Source: an uncultured Oscillospiraceae bacterium (GTDB taxonomy: Bacteria; Bacillota; Clostridia; Oscillospirales; Ruminococcaceae). Taken from it: a stretch of DNA of 6,242 nucleotides. Position numbers and translations under genes: made by a program. Positions within the stretch are counted from its first letter, which is position 1, and each line of letters opens with the position of its first letter. A model generated the notes under the pieces. That model ran no database searches, was not told the origin of the DNA, and was given only the letters and a program-made list of their open reading frames with translations. Shown here one piece after another: positions 1 through 6,220 of the stretch. The stretch covers positions 1 to 6,242 of the forward strand of contig CATXYA010000116.1 of the NCBI GenBank assembly GCA_958403605.1, given 5' to 3'.

Positions 1-27
1 CATAGGGCTTTGCCCGCATATGAAAAA

Positions 28-60
28 CCCCCGGCTTTGCCGGGGGATATTTATTCTGTT
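28..60. terminator. Intrinsic terminator hairpin, probably bidirectional
   Basis: A perfect 8-bp GC-rich stem (CCCCCGGC at 28-35, GCCGGGGG at 39-46) closes a TTT loop. On the plus strand it is followed by a T-rich but broken tract (47-62). On the minus strand the stem is followed at once by five Ts, the complement of A23-27. It would end a gene lying to the left of the window and shield guaA from read-through. The gene it serves is not visible. Confidence 0.8.
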
Positions 61-85
61 TTGCAGGCGACCGGCAGGGGACAGG

Positions 86-122
86 TTGGCAAAGCACGGC
101 ATTTTGTGGTATACTAAACCGA
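86..122 (+). promoter_or_regulatory. Sigma-A promoter of guaA
   Basis: TTGGCA at 86-91 matches the -35 consensus at five of six bases. TATACT at 110-115 matches the -10 consensus at five of six, with an 18-base spacer. TG at 107-108 makes it an extended -10. Transcription would begin near 122, giving a leader of only about 30 bases. That is too short for a purine riboswitch, and no PurR-type operator was recognised. The ribosome binding site is the G-rich run at 136-142. Confidence 0.75.
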
Positions 123-152
123 ATTTATTGGAAGTGGGGGAGCTGCAGTTTT

Positions 153-1694
153 ATGACGGAAAGGATCCTTGTGGTCGATTTTGGCGGCCAATATAATCAG
201 CTGATCGCGCGGCGCGTGCGCGAATGTCACGTCTACAGTGAGATCGTTCCCTATGGCAAGGCGCTGGATGCCATCCGGGACAAGCGGCCCCAGGGCGTCA
301 TCTTCACCGGGGGACCCAACAGTGTGTATGAGCCGGGCGCCGCCGCCATCAGCGAAGAGGTGTTTGCCCTGGGCGTGCCCATCCTCGGCATCTGCTACGG
401 CAGCCAGCTGATGATGCACCTCTTGGGCGGGCGTGTGGCCCGCGCGCCGGAACGGGAATACGGCAAAACGGAAGTGACGGTGGACACGGCCAGCAAACTT
501 TTTCAGGGCGTCAGTAAAAAAACGGTCTGCTGGATGAGCCACAATGATTTTATCGAGCAGGCGGCCCCAGGCTTTACCGTCAGTGCCTCGACGGCGCACT
601 GCCCGGTGGCGGCGGTGGAGCAGCCGGAAAAGGGATTGTATGCCGTGCAGTTCCATCCCGAGGTGCTCCATACGCAGGAGGGTACCCAAATGATCGCCAA
701 CTTTGTGCAGGGCATCTGCGGCTGCCAGGGCACTTGGCGCATGGATTCCTTTGTGGAACAGTCCATCGCCGCGCTGCGGGAAAAGATCGGCGGCGGCAAG
801 GTGCTGTGCGCCCTGTCCGGCGGTGTGGATTCCTCGGTGGCCGCCGGCATGCTGGCAAAAGCGGTGGGCAAGCAGCTGACCTGTGTGTTCGTTGATCACG
901 GCCTGCTGCGCAAAAATGAGAGCGAAGAGGTGACGGCGGTCTTTGGTCCGGACGGCCCCTATGACCTCAATTTCGTGCGGGTGGATGCCCGGCAGCGCTT
1001 TTATGAAAAGCTGGCCGGGGCCGAGGAGCCGGAGCACAAGCGCAAGATCATCGGGGAAGAGTTCATCCGCGTGTTCGAGGAAGAGGCCAAGAAGATCGGC
1101 GCCGTGGATTTCCTGGTGCAGGGCACCATCTACCCGGATGTGGTGGAGAGCGGCGCGGGCGGCGAATCCACGGTCATCAAGAGCCACCACAATGTGGGCG
1201 GCCTGCCCGACTATGTGGATTTCAAGGAGATCATCGAGCCGCTGCGGGACCTGTTCAAGGACGAGGTGCGCCGCGCGGGGCGGGAGCTGGGCATCCCGGA
1301 GCGCCTGGTGAACCGCCAGCCATTCCCCGGGCCCGGGCTCGCCATCCGCATCGTGGGGGAAGTGACCCCGGAGAAGATCAAAATGGTGCAGGAGGCCGAC
1401 GCCATCTACCGCGAGGAAGTGGAGAAGGCGGGCGTCCACGAGACGCTGGGCCAGTATTTTGCCGCGCTCACCAATATGCGCAGCGTGGGCGTGATGGGGG
1501 ATGAGCGCACCTATGACTATGCCGTCGCGCTGCGCGCCGTCACCACCACCGACTTCATGACGGCGGAGAGCGCCCGCCTGCCCTGGGACGTGCTGGCCAC
1601 GGTCACCAGCCGCATCGTCAATGAAGTGCCCCATGTCAACCGCGTGCTGTACGACTGCACCGGCAAGCCCCCGGCCACGGTGGAATTCGAGTGA
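153..1694 (+). CDS. guaA: GMP synthase (glutamine-hydrolysing)
   Basis: Catalyses the last step of de novo GMP synthesis in the cytoplasm: XMP + ATP + glutamine give GMP + AMP + PPi + glutamate. The 513-residue length is normal for bacterial GuaA. The N-terminal class I amidotransferase domain (about 3-190) has GGPNS (53-57), the nucleophile Cys81 in GICYG, and His168/Glu170 in QFHPE. The ATP-pyrophosphatase domain follows, with its P-loop SGGVDSS (222-228) and the XMP-site region KSHHNVGG (343-350). The C-terminal dimerisation domain has RQPFPGPGL (388-396) and ends in PATVEFE. The ATG at 153 is preceded by a purine-rich ribosome binding site and gives the usual start just before the first beta strand. 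The stop overlaps the start of the next gene by four bases. All catalytic residues are present, so this copy should be active. Function is confident. Confidence 0.98.
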   Translation: MTERILVVDFGGQYNQLIARRVRECHVYSEIVPYGKALDAIRDKRPQGVIFTGGPNSVYEPGAAAISEEVFALGVPILGICYGSQLMMHLLGGRVARAPEREYGKTEVTVDTASKLFQGVSKKTVCWMSHNDFIEQAAPGFTVSASTAHCPVAAVEQPEKGLYAVQFHPEVLHTQEGTQMIANFVQGICGCQGTWRMDSFVEQSIAALREKIGGGKVLCALSGGVDSSVAAGMLAKAVGKQLTCVFVDHGLLRKNESEEVTAVFGPDGPYDLNFVRVDARQRFYEKLAGAEEPEHKRKIIGEEFIRVFEEEAKKIGAVDFLVQGTIYPDVVESGAGGESTVIKSHHNVGGLPDYVDFKEIIEPLRDLFKDEVRRAGRELGIPERLVNRQPFPGPGLAIRIVGEVTPEKIKMVQEADAIYREEVEKAGVHETLGQYFAALTNMRSVGVMGDERTYDYAVALRAVTTTDFMTAESARLPWDVLATVTSRIVNEVPHVNRVLYDCTGKPPATVEFE

Positions 1695-2596
1695 ACCCGG
1701 ACGCAGGAGGGCGTCCCGCCGGGAAAACGATTGCGGTCTTGGCGGATCTCCACGGCAACCATTGGGCGTTGGAAGCCTGTGTGGCCCATGCGCTGCAAAA
1801 GGGTGCGGACACGTTTTTCTTCCTGGGGGATTACCTGGGCGACCTGGCGTACCCGCAAAAGACGCTGCAACTGCTGTATGAGCTGGAAGGCGCTTATCCA
1901 TGCCGGTTCGTGCGCGGCAACAAAGAGGAATATTGGCTCACGCGGCGCAGCCGGCAGGAGGTGCCCTGGCAAAAGGGATCGTCCGCCACTGGCATGCTGG
2001 CCTATAACTTCGAGCGGCTGCGGGAAAAGGACCTCGATTTTATGGCGCGCATGCCCATTGCGCAGACGGTCCGGTTCGATGGGTATCCGGAGCTGCTGCT
2101 CTGCCACGGCTCGCCTTTCCGGGTGAACGAGAGCATGCGTCCGGATCTGCCGGGCACCGATGCGCTGACGGCCCGCATCACGGCGCCGCTGGTCCTGTGC
2201 GGCCATTTCCATATCCAGGTCCAGTACGAAAGAAACGGCGTGCAGGTGCTCAACCCCGGCGCGGTGGGTGTGCCGCTGCACAGCGGCGGCCAAACGCAAT
2301 GCTTGCTGCTGCATGGTGTCCGCGGGGCCTGGGAGCCGGAGTTTGTCACGCTGCCCTATGATGTGGAGCAGGCCTTGGCGGAGCTGGACGAGGAACAGCT
2401 TGCCCAGCAGGCGCCCTCCTGGTATGCTGTGACCCGGCATCTGCTGCTGACGGGGGAAGTATCCCACGCTGAAGTACTGGAACGGGTGTTGGCGCGCTGC
2501 CGCCGCCTGGGCCTGCCGGCAGCGTGGCCGGATCTGCCGGAATCCGCCTGGCGCGCGGTGGTAGAGGAACTGAACACAGAACAGGCGCAAAAATAA
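1691..2596 (+). CDS. Metallophosphoesterase family protein, substrate unknown
   Basis: A 301-residue calcineurin-like phosphoesterase, resembling the small bacterial group that includes YfcE- and PrpE/ApaH-like proteins. The metal-binding motifs appear in order: DLHGN (Asp19, His21), GDYLG (Asp47), GNKE (Asn77), LCHGSP (His139) and CGHFH (His172, His174). NPGAVG (188-193) is typical of YfcE-like proteins. It should be a cytoplasmic two-metal hydrolase; no signal peptide or membrane segment is seen. Residues from about 225 onward form a charged, probably helical extension beyond the usual core. The GTG start at 1691 shares four bases (GTGA) with the guaA stop, so translation is probably coupled. 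The first 12 residues are not conserved-looking, so the start is likely but not certain. Linkage to guaA suggests a nucleotide-type phosphoester substrate, but that is inference. Family is confident; substrate is unknown. Confidence 0.87.
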   Translation: MNPDAGGRPAGKTIAVLADLHGNHWALEACVAHALQKGADTFFFLGDYLGDLAYPQKTLQLLYELEGAYPCRFVRGNKEEYWLTRRSRQEVPWQKGSSATGMLAYNFERLREKDLDFMARMPIAQTVRFDGYPELLLCHGSPFRVNESMRPDLPGTDALTARITAPLVLCGHFHIQVQYERNGVQVLNPGAVGVPLHSGGQTQCLLLHGVRGAWEPEFVTLPYDVEQALAELDEEQLAQQAPSWYAVTRHLLLTGEVSHAEVLERVLARCRRLGLPAAWPDLPESAWRAVVEELNTEQAQK

Positions 2597-2614
2597 ACCG
2601 TGCATTTTTTTGCG
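2586..2614 (+). repeat. Weak AT-rich inverted repeat after the guaA-phosphoesterase pair
   Basis: CGCAAAAA at 2586-2593 can pair with TTTTTGCG at 2607-2614 across the stop codon of the phosphoesterase gene. The stem is mostly A-T and no separate U tract follows, so it is a poor terminator. No better one exists before the T-box promoter, so some read-through from the upstream operon into the proS leader is possible. Confidence 0.3.
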
Positions 2615-2636
2615 GCTTGTGCTATGATGATGAAAA
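2600..2636 (+). promoter_or_regulatory. Promoter of the proS T-box leader
   Basis: TATGAT at 2623-2628 matches the -10 consensus at five of six bases and is preceded by TGC, making an extended -10. No good -35 lies at the expected distance (2599-2606), so the extended element probably compensates. The start would fall near 2635, just before Stem I of the T-box. The run of seven Ts at 2605-2611 lies in the spacer. Confidence 0.6.
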
Positions 2637-2932
2637 TCGAATCAGAAAAAGTGATGATAAGAAATAGTATGCATCCGGGAATTGCAGAGAGAAGGCGGGC
2701 GGTGCAAGCCTTTCAGGAACGGATGCCGAACCCATCTTTGAACTGCGCGCGGAACGAAGGGGGACACCTTTCCAGTAGGCGGCGCCGGGGCCTCCCGTTA
2801 CAGGGGAAACGCATCGGGCCCTGCGCCCCGTGCGAATGAGTGTGGAATCGTTCCAAAGCTAGGTGGTACCACGGACTGAAAGCAGTTCGCCCTAGGCTGG
2901 TCATTGACCGGCCCAGGGCTTTTTTATTTTTT
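2636..2932 (+). promoter_or_regulatory. T-box riboswitch (tRNA-Pro sensing) controlling proS
   Basis: A complete transcriptional T-box leader. Stem I has a short base (2650-2652 with 2742-2744), a kink-turn-like GATGA/TGA, the S-turn pair AGTA (2666-2669) and GAA (2728-2730), a perfect 7-bp helix (2671-2677 with 2720-2726), an AGAGA bulge, and a distal hairpin (2692-2696 with 2708-2712). The specifier directly after GAA is CCC (2731-2733) followed by A; CCA one base later is the other reading. Both are proline codons. Stem II is 2751-2773, the F-box CCGTTA is 2795-2800, and Stem III is 2811-2833. The T-box sequence runs from 2861 to about 2873; its UGGU (2864-2867) can pair with the ACCA end of uncharged tRNA-Pro. 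The antiterminator pairs 2859-2863 with 2891-2895 and 2872-2878 with 2883-2889, which excludes the terminator. Uncharged tRNA-Pro should therefore turn proS on. Confidence 0.95.
2889..2932 (+). terminator. Regulated intrinsic terminator of the proS T-box
   Basis: A long stem with one mismatch and one G-U pair starts from GCCCT at 2889-2893 against AGGGC at 2915-2919. The loop is around 2902-2906. It is followed by TTTTTT, A, TTTTTT (2920-2932). Bases 2889-2895 are shared with the antiterminator, so the two structures are mutually exclusive. This is the default off state when tRNA-Pro is charged. Confidence 0.93.
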
Positions 2933-2958
2933 AGATAGGAAAAAAGGAGAGACGGCAG

Positions 2959-4680
2959 ATGAGACTGGAAAAACTGGTGGGGGACCGCTTCAAGGAGCGG
3001 CCCGCGGACTGCGTGGTGGACAGCCACGCGCTGATGCTGCGCGGCGGCTACATGAAGTATGTGGCGAATGGCATCTTTTCTTCCTACCTGCCGCTGCGGC
3101 GCATCACACGCAAGATCGAGCAGATCATCCGCGAGGAAATGGACGCGCTGGACGGGCAGGAGGTGCAGTTTCCCGTGGTCATGCCCGCGTCGCTGTGGCA
3201 GGAATCGGGCCGGTACGAAAGCATCGGCAAGGAGCTGCTGCGCTTCGCCGACCGCAGCGGCAGCCCGCTGGTGCTGGGCATGACGCACGAAGAGGCGGCG
3301 GTGCAGCTGGTGCGGGAATACGGCCAAAGCTACACGAAATACCCCTTCATGATCTATCAGATCCAGACAAAATTCCGGGACGAGGCACGTCCGCGGGCGG
3401 GGCTCATCCGGGTGCGCGAGTTCACCATGAAGGACGCCTATTCCTTCCACACCAGTCAGGAGGACCTGGAACAATATTACACCCGCTGCCACCAAGCCTA
3501 TGAACGCATCTACGCCCGCGCGGGCCTGCCGGAGGTGGTCTCGGTGGCCTCAGACTCCGGCATGATGGGCGGCGATCTCTCCCATGAATTCATGCTGCTG
3601 ACTCCCGTGGGGGAGGATTCCATCGCCATCTGCCCGGAATGCGGCTACCGCGCCAATCTGGAGGCGGCGGAGTGCATCGTCTCAAAGACAGAGGGCGGAT
3701 GCTCGGAAATGCTGACCTTAGTGCCCACGCCCGGCGCCGCCACCATCGACGAGGTCTGTGCCTTTTTGAACTGCGAAAAACAGCGCGTCTGCAAGGCCGT
3801 GGTCTACCAGCGCAGCGCCGATGATCGCTATGTGGTGCTGTTCCTGCGCGGGGACCTGGAGGTCAATGAGACCAAGCTCACCCATGCGCTGGGCGAGGAG
3901 GTGCACCCCGCGGTCATCACGCCGGAGAGCGGCCTGACAGCCGGTTTTATCGGCCCCTATGGGCTGGACAGAGATCCTGTCACCGTGCTCTTTGATCGCT
4001 CGTTAGAGGGCGCCAGCGGCCTGTGCTGCGGCGCCAACCGCCCCCACTATCACTATATGGGCCTCGACATGGCGCGGGATCTGGGCCCGGTGACATATCA
4101 TGATTTTTCCAAAATCCAGCAGGGCGGCATCTGCCCCCACTGCGGGAAAGAAGGCATCACCATTTCTCGGGGCATCGAGGTGGGCAATATTTTTCAGCTG
4201 GGCACCAAATACACCCAGGCGATGGGCATGGTCTACACCGATGAAAACGGCGAGTCCCGCAACCCGGTCATGGGCTGCTACGGCATCGGCATCGGGCGGC
4301 TTGCCGCCGCGGTCTGTGAGGCGCATCACGACGACCACGGCCCCATCTGGCCCATGGCCATCGCCCCCTGGCAGGTGCATCTTTGCGCCGTGCGCGCGGA
4401 CGACGCCCAGGTCAAGCAATGCGCGGAGACGCTTTATGAGGCGCTGCAGCGCCAAGGCGTGGAGGTGCTTTTTGACGACCGCAGTGTCAGCGCGGGCGTC
4501 ATGTTCTCCGACGCCGACCTGCTGGGCGTGCCTCTGCGCCTCATCGTGAGCCCCCGCAACTGCAAAGAGCAGGTGGCGGAGCTCGTCTCCCGGGACAAAA
4601 GCCTCCAGCGGAAGCTCCCGCTGGCCCAGGCGGCTATGACGGCGGCCCAACTGGTGCGGGAGCTTTTGGAACGGCGCTGA
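2959..4680 (+). CDS. proS: Prolyl-tRNA synthetase (bacterial type, with editing domain)
   Basis: Charges tRNA-Pro with proline using ATP, in the cytoplasm. The 573 residues match the bacterial (E. coli-like) ProRS architecture. Class II motif 1 lies around 68-85 (FPVVMPASLWQESGR). Motif 2 spans about 139-163 (FRDEARPR then REFTMKDAYSFH). An inserted editing domain (about 224-405) contains the CPECGYRAN segment; Lys279 falls where the family has its key editing lysine. Motif 3 is MGCYGIGIGR (438-447). The anticodon-binding domain (about 465-573) has VLFDDR and GVMFSDADLLGVP. CPEC (225-228) and CPHC (392-395) could form a metal-binding pair around the insertion, an inference. The ATG at 2959 follows a strong ribosome binding site, AAGGAGA at 2944-2950. 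It is the only gene directly behind the T-box terminator, so it is controlled by tRNA-Pro charging. No clear terminator follows it. Confidence 0.98.
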   Translation: MRLEKLVGDRFKERPADCVVDSHALMLRGGYMKYVANGIFSSYLPLRRITRKIEQIIREEMDALDGQEVQFPVVMPASLWQESGRYESIGKELLRFADRSGSPLVLGMTHEEAAVQLVREYGQSYTKYPFMIYQIQTKFRDEARPRAGLIRVREFTMKDAYSFHTSQEDLEQYYTRCHQAYERIYARAGLPEVVSVASDSGMMGGDLSHEFMLLTPVGEDSIAICPECGYRANLEAAECIVSKTEGGCSEMLTLVPTPGAATIDEVCAFLNCEKQRVCKAVVYQRSADDRYVVLFLRGDLEVNETKLTHALGEEVHPAVITPESGLTAGFIGPYGLDRDPVTVLFDRSLEGASGLCCGANRPHYHYMGLDMARDLGPVTYHDFSKIQQGGICPHCGKEGITISRGIEVGNIFQLGTKYTQAMGMVYTDENGESRNPVMGCYGIGIGRLAAAVCEAHHDDHGPIWPMAIAPWQVHLCAVRADDAQVKQCAETLYEALQRQGVEVLFDDRSVSAGVMFSDADLLGVPLRLIVSPRNCKEQVAELVSRDKSLQRKLPLAQAAMTAAQLVRELLERR

Positions 4681-4726
4681 CCGCGTCAAAAATCCTTGGA
4701 TTTTGGCGAAAAACGGGCGAATCCTC

Positions 4727-4762
4727 TTGTATCAGCAGCGTCACTCGTGGTAAGATAGATGC
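4727..4762 (+). promoter_or_regulatory. Candidate promoter of the second guaA-like gene
   Basis: TTGTAT at 4727-4732 and TAAGAT at 4751-4756 are separated by 18 bases. TG at 4748-4749 makes an extended -10, and GTGGTA is shared with the promoter of the first guaA. The -35 is weak (three of six). It would give a leader of about 25-30 bases. It suggests that the gene is, or recently was, transcribed independently of proS. Confidence 0.5.
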
Positions 4763-4774
4763 GGAAATTCTTAC

Positions 4775-4792
4775 AGAGGAGGCTTCTTTGTG
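4775..4792 (+). promoter_or_regulatory. Ribosome binding site and GTG start of the second guaA-like gene
   Basis: AGAGGAGG at 4775-4782 is close to a perfect Shine-Dalgarno sequence and lies seven bases before GTG at 4790. This favours GTG over the in-frame ATG at 4802. A well-preserved initiation site argues that the gene was functional until recently. Confidence 0.8.
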
Positions 4793-5323
4793 AAGCAAGA
4801 CATGATCGTGATTTTGGACCTGGGCAGCGAAGAAAATCCCCGCTTGGCCCGGGAGGTCCGCGCGCTGGGCGTCTACAGTGAGATCCACCCCCATGACATC
4901 ACCTTGGCGGAGCTGAACGCGCTGCCCAATGTGAAGGGCGTCATTTTGAACGGCGGCCCCAACCGCGTGGTGGACGGCGTGGAGATCGACGCGCGGGAGG
5001 AAGTCTACGGCTGCGGCCTGCCCGTGCTGTGCGCCGATCATAAAGGCGGCAAGCCCTGGCCCCAGGACGAGGCCGCGCGCAAAGACGCCGTCCGCGATTT
5101 TGTGTTCGGCACCTGCGGCGCCGAGGCCAACTGGAACATGGACAATTTCATCGCCGACCAGGTGGACCTGATCCGCCGGCAGGTGGGCGACAAAAAGGTG
5201 CTGCTGGCGCTGTCCGGCGGCGTGGATTCCTCTGTCGTGGCGGCGCTGCTCATCAAGGCCATCGGCAAGCAGCTGACCTGCGTGCACGTCAACCACGGCC
5301 TGCTGCGCAAGGGCGAGCCGTAG
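4790..5323 (+). CDS. Upstream reading frame of the second guaA-like gene (residues 1-177)
   Basis: This is the part translated before the TAG. Residues 5-80 keep the first half of the amidotransferase fold, including NGGPN (54-58). In an ungapped alignment at PVL (78-80), GICYG of the first copy becomes CADHK, which puts Asp83 at the nucleophile position. The sequence then jumps to the last helix before the linker (DFVFGTCGAEANW, 103-115), so everything through the FHPE motif is missing. The ATP P-loop SGGVDSS is intact at 142-148. The frame stops inside the pyrophosphatase domain, after HGLLRKGEP. A 177-residue product would have the P-loop but lack the XMP site and the dimer interface, so alone it is unlikely to be active. 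The boundary does not match the natural domain split of archaeal two-subunit GMP synthases. Confidence 0.7.
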   Translation: MKQDMIVILDLGSEENPRLAREVRALGVYSEIHPHDITLAELNALPNVKGVILNGGPNRVVDGVEIDAREEVYGCGLPVLCADHKGGKPWPQDEAARKDAVRDFVFGTCGAEANWNMDNFIADQVDLIRRQVGDKKVLLALSGGVDSSVVAALLIKAIGKQLTCVHVNHGLLRKGEP

Positions 5324-5326
5324 CAG

Positions 5327-6079
5327 GTGGTGGAGGTGTTCCGCCATCAGATGGACGCCAACCTCATCTACGTGGACGCGGTGGACCGCTTCCTCGATAA
5401 GCTGGCCGGGGTGGCGGAGCCGGAGCGCAAGCGCAAGATCATCGGCGCGGAGTTCATCCGCGTGTTTGAAGAAGAAGCCCGCAAGCTGGACGGCATCCGC
5501 TTTTTGGGTCAGGGGACCATCTACCCCGATATCATTGAGAGCGGCACCAAGACCGTGAAGGCCGTGAAATCCCACCACAACGTGGGCGGCCTGCCGGAGG
5601 ACTTGGGCTTTGAGCTGGTGGAGCCGCTGAAAATGCTGTTCAAGGACGAGGTGCGCGCCTGCGGCAAGGCGCTGGGCCTGCCCGACAGCATGGTGTACCG
5701 CCAGCCGTTCCCCGGCCCGGGCCTGGGCGTGCGCTGCCTGGGCGCCATCACCCGGGACCGCCTGGAGGCGGTGCGCGAATCCGACGCCATCCTGCGGGAG
5801 GAGTTCTCCGCCGCGGGCCTGGAGGGCAAGGTGTGGCAGTACTTCACCGTGGTGCCCGACTTCAAATCCGTGGGCGTGCACGACGGCGCGCGCACCTTCG
5901 ATTGGCCCGTCATCCTGCGCGCGGTGAACACCGTGGACGCCATGACGGCCACCGTGGAGGACGTGCCTTTTGCACTGCTGCAAAAGATCACCAAGCGCAT
6001 CACCGAAGAGGTAAAGGGCGTCAACCGTGTGCTGTACGACCTGACCCCAAAGCCCAGCGGAACCATTGAGTGGGAATGA
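5327..6079 (+). CDS. Downstream reading frame of the second guaA-like gene (C-terminal 250 residues)
   Basis: It continues the same frame after TAG CAG and can be read as 250 residues from GTG 5327. It carries the rest of the pyrophosphatase domain ([40 protein letters not shown]) and the whole C-terminal dimerisation domain (RQPFPGPGL, then GTIEWE at the end). The conserved GuaA motifs are intact, so decay has not spread. Independent translation is not well supported: GTG 5327 has no well-placed ribosome binding site. GGAGGTG at 5332-5338 sits 12 bases before the in-frame ATG at 5351, so weak reinitiation is possible. Without the P-loop the fragment cannot bind ATP in the usual way, but it could still dimerise with the intact GuaA. 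That last point is inference. Confidence 0.5.
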   Translation: MVEVFRHQMDANLIYVDAVDRFLDKLAGVAEPERKRKIIGAEFIRVFEEEARKLDGIRFLGQGTIYPDIIESGTKTVKAVKSHHNVGGLPEDLGFELVEPLKMLFKDEVRACGKALGLPDSMVYRQPFPGPGLGVRCLGAITRDRLEAVRESDAILREEFSAAGLEGKVWQYFTVVPDFKSVGVHDGARTFDWPVILRAVNTVDAMTATVEDVPFALLQKITKRITEEVKGVNRVLYDLTPKPSGTIEWE

Positions 6080-6090
6080 TGTCACAGGCC

Positions 6091-6119
6091 GAAAAAAGCC
6101 AGTAATACCGGGCTTTTTC
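6091..6119. terminator. Hairpin terminator after the second guaA-like gene, probably bidirectional
   Basis: AAAAAGCC at 6093-6100 pairs with GGCTTTTT at 6111-6118 around a 10-base loop. It lies 13 bases after the stop codon. The U-rich arm doubles as the T tract on the plus strand, and the A-rich arm does the same on the minus strand. The GC core is only three pairs, so it may be modest on its own. Confidence 0.6.
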
Positions 6120-6170
6120 AGCGCCTAACTCCCGCTGTGGCAACGATTTGGCAACACTTTTCATTACTCC

Positions 6171-6220
6171 AACAAAAATGGACTATCTGATTTTGAAAAT
6201 CAGATAGTCCATTTTTTGTT
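6171..6220. repeat. Long near-perfect inverted repeat, likely bidirectional terminator
   Basis: A 21-base arm at 6174-6194 is the exact reverse complement of 6196-6216. With one extra T, the outer AAC/GTT also pair, so the palindrome spans about 50 bases. The stem reads from GGACTATCTGA to TCAGATAGTCC and is flanked by AAAAAT on the left and ATTTTTT on the right, the form of a strong bidirectional terminator. Any minus-strand frame entering from the right edge stops by 6219, which fits convergent genes. It could instead be the end of a mobile element; nothing here decides this. Confidence 0.65.

Larger units (their letters stand above)
4790..6079 (+). pseudogene. Second GMP synthase-like gene: amidotransferase domain truncated, one in-frame TAG
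   Basis: Reading through the TAG at 5321-5323 gives 429 positions, against 513 in the first copy. Both parts are in the same frame and together form one GuaA-like protein: a degenerate amidotransferase remnant (about 5-115), an ATP-pyrophosphatase domain and a complete dimerisation domain ending in GTIEWE. Two separate events are visible. The missing stretch of the amidotransferase domain is clean and in frame, so it looks like an old, selected change. The TAG stands where the first copy has Glu258, and a single G-to-T change of GAG explains it. No frameshift or other stop exists. It may be a young pseudogene, an assembly or sequencing error, or a suppressed stop. Homology to GuaA is confident; the pseudogene label is only the most economical reading. 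Confidence 0.75.

Noticed and set aside
61..152. Purine riboswitch or attenuator before guaA
   Set aside because: The predicted leader is about 30 bases and shows no conserved purine-aptamer core or terminator.
114..1901. A 595-codon open frame on the minus strand opposite guaA
   Set aside because: It is the mirror of a GC-rich coding gene. The protein is rich in His, Arg, Ala and Gly with no family motifs, while the plus strand encodes a full GuaA with promoter and ribosome binding site.
2600..2839. A 79-codon plus-strand frame upstream of proS, as a leader peptide or small gene
   Set aside because: It lies over the promoter and Stems I-III of the T-box. Its start has no ribosome binding site, and the RNA structure fully explains the sequence.
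2751..2854. A 7-bp helix joining GGAACGA (2751-2757) and TCGTTCC (2848-2854) that would enclose Stems II and III
   Set aside because: It competes with the canonical Stem II at 2751-2773, and a 7-base complement in this span can arise by chance. Covariation in related leaders would be needed.
4689..4704. Terminator after proS (AAAATCC / GGATTTT)
   Set aside because: The stem is short, mostly A-T and with a two-base loop, and no T tract follows. It is not a convincing intrinsic terminator.
5321..5323. A natural two-subunit GMP synthase, as in archaea
   Set aside because: Archaeal splits fall between the amidotransferase and synthetase domains. Here the break is inside the pyrophosphatase domain, after the P-loop.
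4634..6085. A 483-codon open frame on the minus strand opposite the second guaA-like gene
   Set aside because: It arises from third-position GC bias on the other strand and has a low-complexity His/Ala/Gly/Leu-rich product. It reads across conserved GuaA motifs on the plus strand.
6171..6220. CRISPR repeat or rho-independent terminator array
   Set aside because: It is a single palindrome with no repeated units or spacers, so no CRISPR array is present.
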